From Acidobacteriaceae bacterium (lineage in GTDB: Bacteria > Acidobacteriota > Terriglobia > Terriglobales > Acidobacteriaceae), in assembly GCA_009781125.1 (NCBI GenBank), contig WQYS01000107.1:1-7505 (forward strand): a DNA stretch of 7,505 nucleotides, in the 5' to 3' direction. The notes below the pieces were generated by a model. The model worked only from the letters and a program-made list of their open reading frames with translations. It ran no database searches and had not been told where the DNA came from. Below are positions 5,668 to 7,505 of the stretch, piece after piece (positions within the stretch are counted from its first letter, which is position 1; every line of letters begins with the position of its first letter). Position numbers and translations under genes: made by a program.

Positions 5668-5877
5668 CCGGGTGCCCCATCCTTCGTCCGCCAATACCAG
5701 TACTGGTATCCCGTGCCTTTTCCCGGACGAAGGGTGGGAAAGCAGAATGCTCAATTAACCATGTTTCCGATCCTGAACAAGGGCGAGTTGAACCGTTTAC
5801 CTTCCCACCCTTCGTCCGCCCGAACGGCATAGGTTACCAACGGATATGCCTTGGCGGACGAAGGATGGGGCACCCGG
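5668..5877. repeat. 210-bp compound inverted repeat between convergent genes
   Basis: Four copies of a motif close to CCCAYCCTTCGTCCGCC alternate in orientation. Outer arms: 5668-5694 and 5851-5877 are perfect 27-bp inverted repeats. Inner arms: 5724-5740 and 5802-5818 are perfect 17-bp inverted repeats. Neighbouring copies can also pair as two hairpins (5676-5690 with 5724-5738; 5804-5820 with 5853-5869), each with one imperfect position because inner copies carry a change in the Y position. The right hairpin has an extra GGCATA/TATGCC stem (5826-5831, 5845-5850). The centre (5741-5801) is unrelated sequence. The element starts 3 bp after the TerC-family stop and ends 30 bp before the nadB stop. 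This resembles a REP/BIME or MITE-type element; it may also block read-through. No target-site duplication or encoded protein is seen. Confidence 0.9.
5694..5709. repeat. 16-bp perfect palindrome inside the compound repeat
   Basis: ATACCAGTACTGGTAT is a perfect 16-bp palindrome with no spacer. It sits in the loop of the left hairpin of the compound repeat, and the right hairpin has a different inner stem at the corresponding place. It may extend the left hairpin or be a protein-binding site. Confidence 0.7.
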
Positions 5878-5907
5878 ACAGATGTGGCTGATACGAATCG
5901 AAGACCT

Positions 5908-7467
5908 TCACCATTCGACAAAGGAGAGTTTTCCCTGTTTCATCACGGAGTGTTTCGCCACAGGATCCTTTTGCGGGAAGTCGCTGCGGTAGTGCGCGCC
6001 TCGGCTCTCGCGGCGTCCAAGCGCCGAGGCCACCAGAGCGCTGGCAACTGTATGGAGATTGCGCGCCTCGATATCTCTGCGAGTAAGTCCGCATGGCATC
6101 GACGCGGCAAGCGTCCTGAGCGTGCTTGCCGCCGCCTCAAGTCCGGCCTGGTCGCGCATCAGTCCGGCATGGTTCCACATCACTTGCTGCAGCTCATGAA
6201 TCCAGCTCTCTGTATCGGCAACACTCTGGGTGCCCTGCATCTGGCGTTTCTTGCCAGATGTGGGATCAGGTGGCGGCTCACTTACAGCCGTGTCTTCAAT
6301 CATGGCCTTGGCGGTGAGAGCGCCGAAGACCAGCCCCTCCAGCAGCGAGTTGCTGGCCAGGCGATTGGCTCCATGCACACCGGTGCAGGCGGCTTCGCCC
6401 GCCGCGTACAGGCCGGGAAGGGAGGCGCGGCCATCGACGTCGGTCCGTATGCCTCCCATCAGATAGTGCGCCGCGGGCCGGACCGGAATCAGGTCGCGGT
6501 TCAGATCAAGATCGTAGCGGGCAAGGAACTTCGATATTCCCGGAAATCGCTGCCGCAGATCTTTCCGCACATGGCGCATGTCGAGGTAGACCTGCCCATC
6601 CAGCCCCTCGCGCGCGATGGCTCTGGCAACGACATCGCGCGGCGCCAGCTCCAGCAGAGGATGATAACGGGACATGAAGCGCTCGCCCGCTGCATTGACC
6701 AGATACGCGCCTTCGCCGCGCAGGGCCTCGCTCATTAGAAAGCGCGGCGCCGAGGGATGATAGAACGCCGTGGGATGAAACTGGTAAAACTCCATGTCAC
6801 TGAGCTCAGCCCCGGCGCGGCAGGCCATGGCGATGCCGTCGCCGGTAGCCACCTCAGGATTGGTGGTGTCGCTGTACATCTGACCGGCCCCGCCGGTGGC
6901 GAGCAGCACGGCGCGCGCGCGCACGGTGAAGAGTTCGCCGTTGCCGTCGAGCAGCGACGCGCCCGCCACACGGCCATCCTCGACCAGCAGATCGATGCCG
7001 GTGACCCACTCCATCAACCGAATCGCAGGATTCTCGCGCGCGTGATCGAGCAGCGCGCGCGCGATCTCTCGGCCCGTAGCGTCTCCCTGCGCGTGAAGGA
7101 TGCGGCTGCGGCTGTGCGCTCCCTCGCGCGTTCGCATCAGCTCGCCGCCCTCGCGGTCAAAGTCGGCTCCCCACGCGAGCAGCTCCTCGACGCGCAGCGG
7201 TCCCTGCTTCACCAGCGCCGCCGCGGCTTCGCTGCGAACCAGGCCGTCGCCCGCCGCCAGCGTGTCCTGGAGATGCAGCGCTACGTCTTCCTCGCCTTCC
7301 ATGGCAACGGCGATGCCGCCCTGCGCGTAGGCGGTGTTGGACTCCGACAGTTGTTCCTTGGTGACGACCAGCACGCGGCCCGCCGCGGCCAGTTGAATCG
7401 CCGCGCTTAGTCCGGCGACGCCCGCGCCGATCACTAGAAAATCTTCTATTGTCTCTTGTGTCGTCAT
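5908..7467 (-). CDS. nadB: L-aspartate oxidase NadB
   Basis: NadB is the FAD-dependent cytosolic enzyme that oxidises L-aspartate to iminoaspartate, the substrate of NadA. The 519-residue product is full length: FAD dinucleotide motif GAGVAG (14-19), SESNTAYAQGGIA (41-53), TREGAHSRSRILHAQGDATG (113-132, E115), LATGGAGQMYSDTTNP (189-204), QFHPTAF (229-235, H231), LAPRDVVARAI (274-284, R277), AAHYLMGGI (332-340, H334), GLYAAGEAACTGVHGANRLASNSLLEGLVFG (352-382, R369) and the C-terminal helical domain with LTRRDIEARNL and RRESRGAHYRSDFP (485-498). These match the catalytic residues of E. coli NadB as I recall them. The ATG at 7467 is preceded by a G-rich stretch (GGGGTGG) that may serve as ribosome-binding site. 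It lies on the nadA strand but about 4.9 kb away, with opposite-strand genes between. The gene upstream is outside the window. Confidence 0.98.
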   Translation of the reverse strand: MTTQETIEDFLVIGAGVAGLSAAIQLAAAGRVLVVTKEQLSESNTAYAQGGIAVAMEGEEDVALHLQDTLAAGDGLVRSEAAAALVKQGPLRVEELLAWGADFDREGGELMRTREGAHSRSRILHAQGDATGREIARALLDHARENPAIRLMEWVTGIDLLVEDGRVAGASLLDGNGELFTVRARAVLLATGGAGQMYSDTTNPEVATGDGIAMACRAGAELSDMEFYQFHPTAFYHPSAPRFLMSEALRGEGAYLVNAAGERFMSRYHPLLELAPRDVVARAIAREGLDGQVYLDMRHVRKDLRQRFPGISKFLARYDLDLNRDLIPVRPAAHYLMGGIRTDVDGRASLPGLYAAGEAACTGVHGANRLASNSLLEGLVFGALTAKAMIEDTAVSEPPPDPTSGKKRQMQGTQSVADTESWIHELQQVMWNHAGLMRDQAGLEAAASTLRTLAASMPCGLTRRDIEARNLHTVASALVASALGRRESRGAHYRSDFPQKDPVAKHSVMKQGKLSFVEW

Positions 7468-7477
7468 GCCACCCCGT

Positions 7478-7500
7478 AGACCTGCAAGGTCTCTACTATA
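7478..7500 (-). promoter_or_regulatory. candidate nadB -10 element with overlapping inverted repeat
   Basis: On the minus strand TATAGT (7500-7495, 5 of 6 matches to TATAAT) is followed by the inverted repeat AGACCT-TGC-AGGTCT (7492-7478), 11 bp upstream of the nadB ATG. If TATAGT is the -10, transcription would start within the repeat, a common place for a repressor operator. The matching -35 would lie beyond the window, so this cannot be confirmed here. Confidence 0.4.
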
Positions 7501-7505
7501 GGATA

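Noticed and set aside
5668..5877. CRISPR array or integron attC site
   Set aside because: The copies alternate in orientation with unequal spacing and number four; there are no regular spacers and no cas or integrase gene.
5851..6738. Plus-strand frame of 295 codons beginning in the repeat element
   Set aside because: Antisense to nadB with no recognisable protein motif; it also begins inside an inverted repeat arm.

Overview
The window looks like a chromosomal segment from an Acidobacteriota bacterium (order Terriglobales or a close relative). The strongest single clue is the nadA leader at 1003-1102 (minus strand). It folds into two tandem look-alike domains that match the NAD+-I riboswitch ('nadA motif'), an RNA class described from Acidobacteriota. 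GC-rich coding, a tatA/B-tatC pair followed by a secreted M28 protein, and a DUF3761-type secreted protein fit the same assignment, but this is inference without database comparison.

Layout. Left edge, minus strand: nadA (quinolinate synthase), cut at its 3' end by the window, with a probable TTG start at 994 and the riboswitch directly upstream. Divergent from it, plus strand 1217-3409: a tight three-gene operon of overlapping genes, a TatA/TatB-type subunit, TatC, and a secreted M28-fold protein that most resembles animal-type (type II) glutaminyl cyclases. Minus strand 3489-3968: a small secreted DUF3761 protein with an Ala/Pro-rich linker, with its own candidate promoter (4005-4034) and a clear intrinsic terminator (3432-3466).

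Plus strand 4128-5664: a RelB/DinJ-type antitoxin, a RelE/ParE-type toxin and a TerC/Alx-family membrane protein, separated by only 3 and 4 nt, so probably one transcript. Between this gene and the convergent nadB lies a 210-bp compound inverted repeat (5668-5877): a perfect 27-bp outer pair nested around a perfect 17-bp inner pair of the same motif. Right edge, minus strand: complete nadB (L-aspartate oxidase), with a -10-like hexamer and a short inverted repeat just upstream of its start.

How the genes fit together. NadB and NadA catalyse consecutive steps of de novo NAD synthesis (aspartate to iminoaspartate to quinolinate). They lie on the same strand but are separated by about 5 kb of unrelated, mostly opposite-strand genes, so they cannot be a simple operon. 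NadA appears to be under NAD-responsive translational control; no riboswitch is visible in the 38 bp available upstream of nadB. The Tat genes build the folded-protein export channel; the co-encoded M28 protein has what looks like a Sec signal rather than a twin-arginine one. No stretch over 300 bp lacks a gene.
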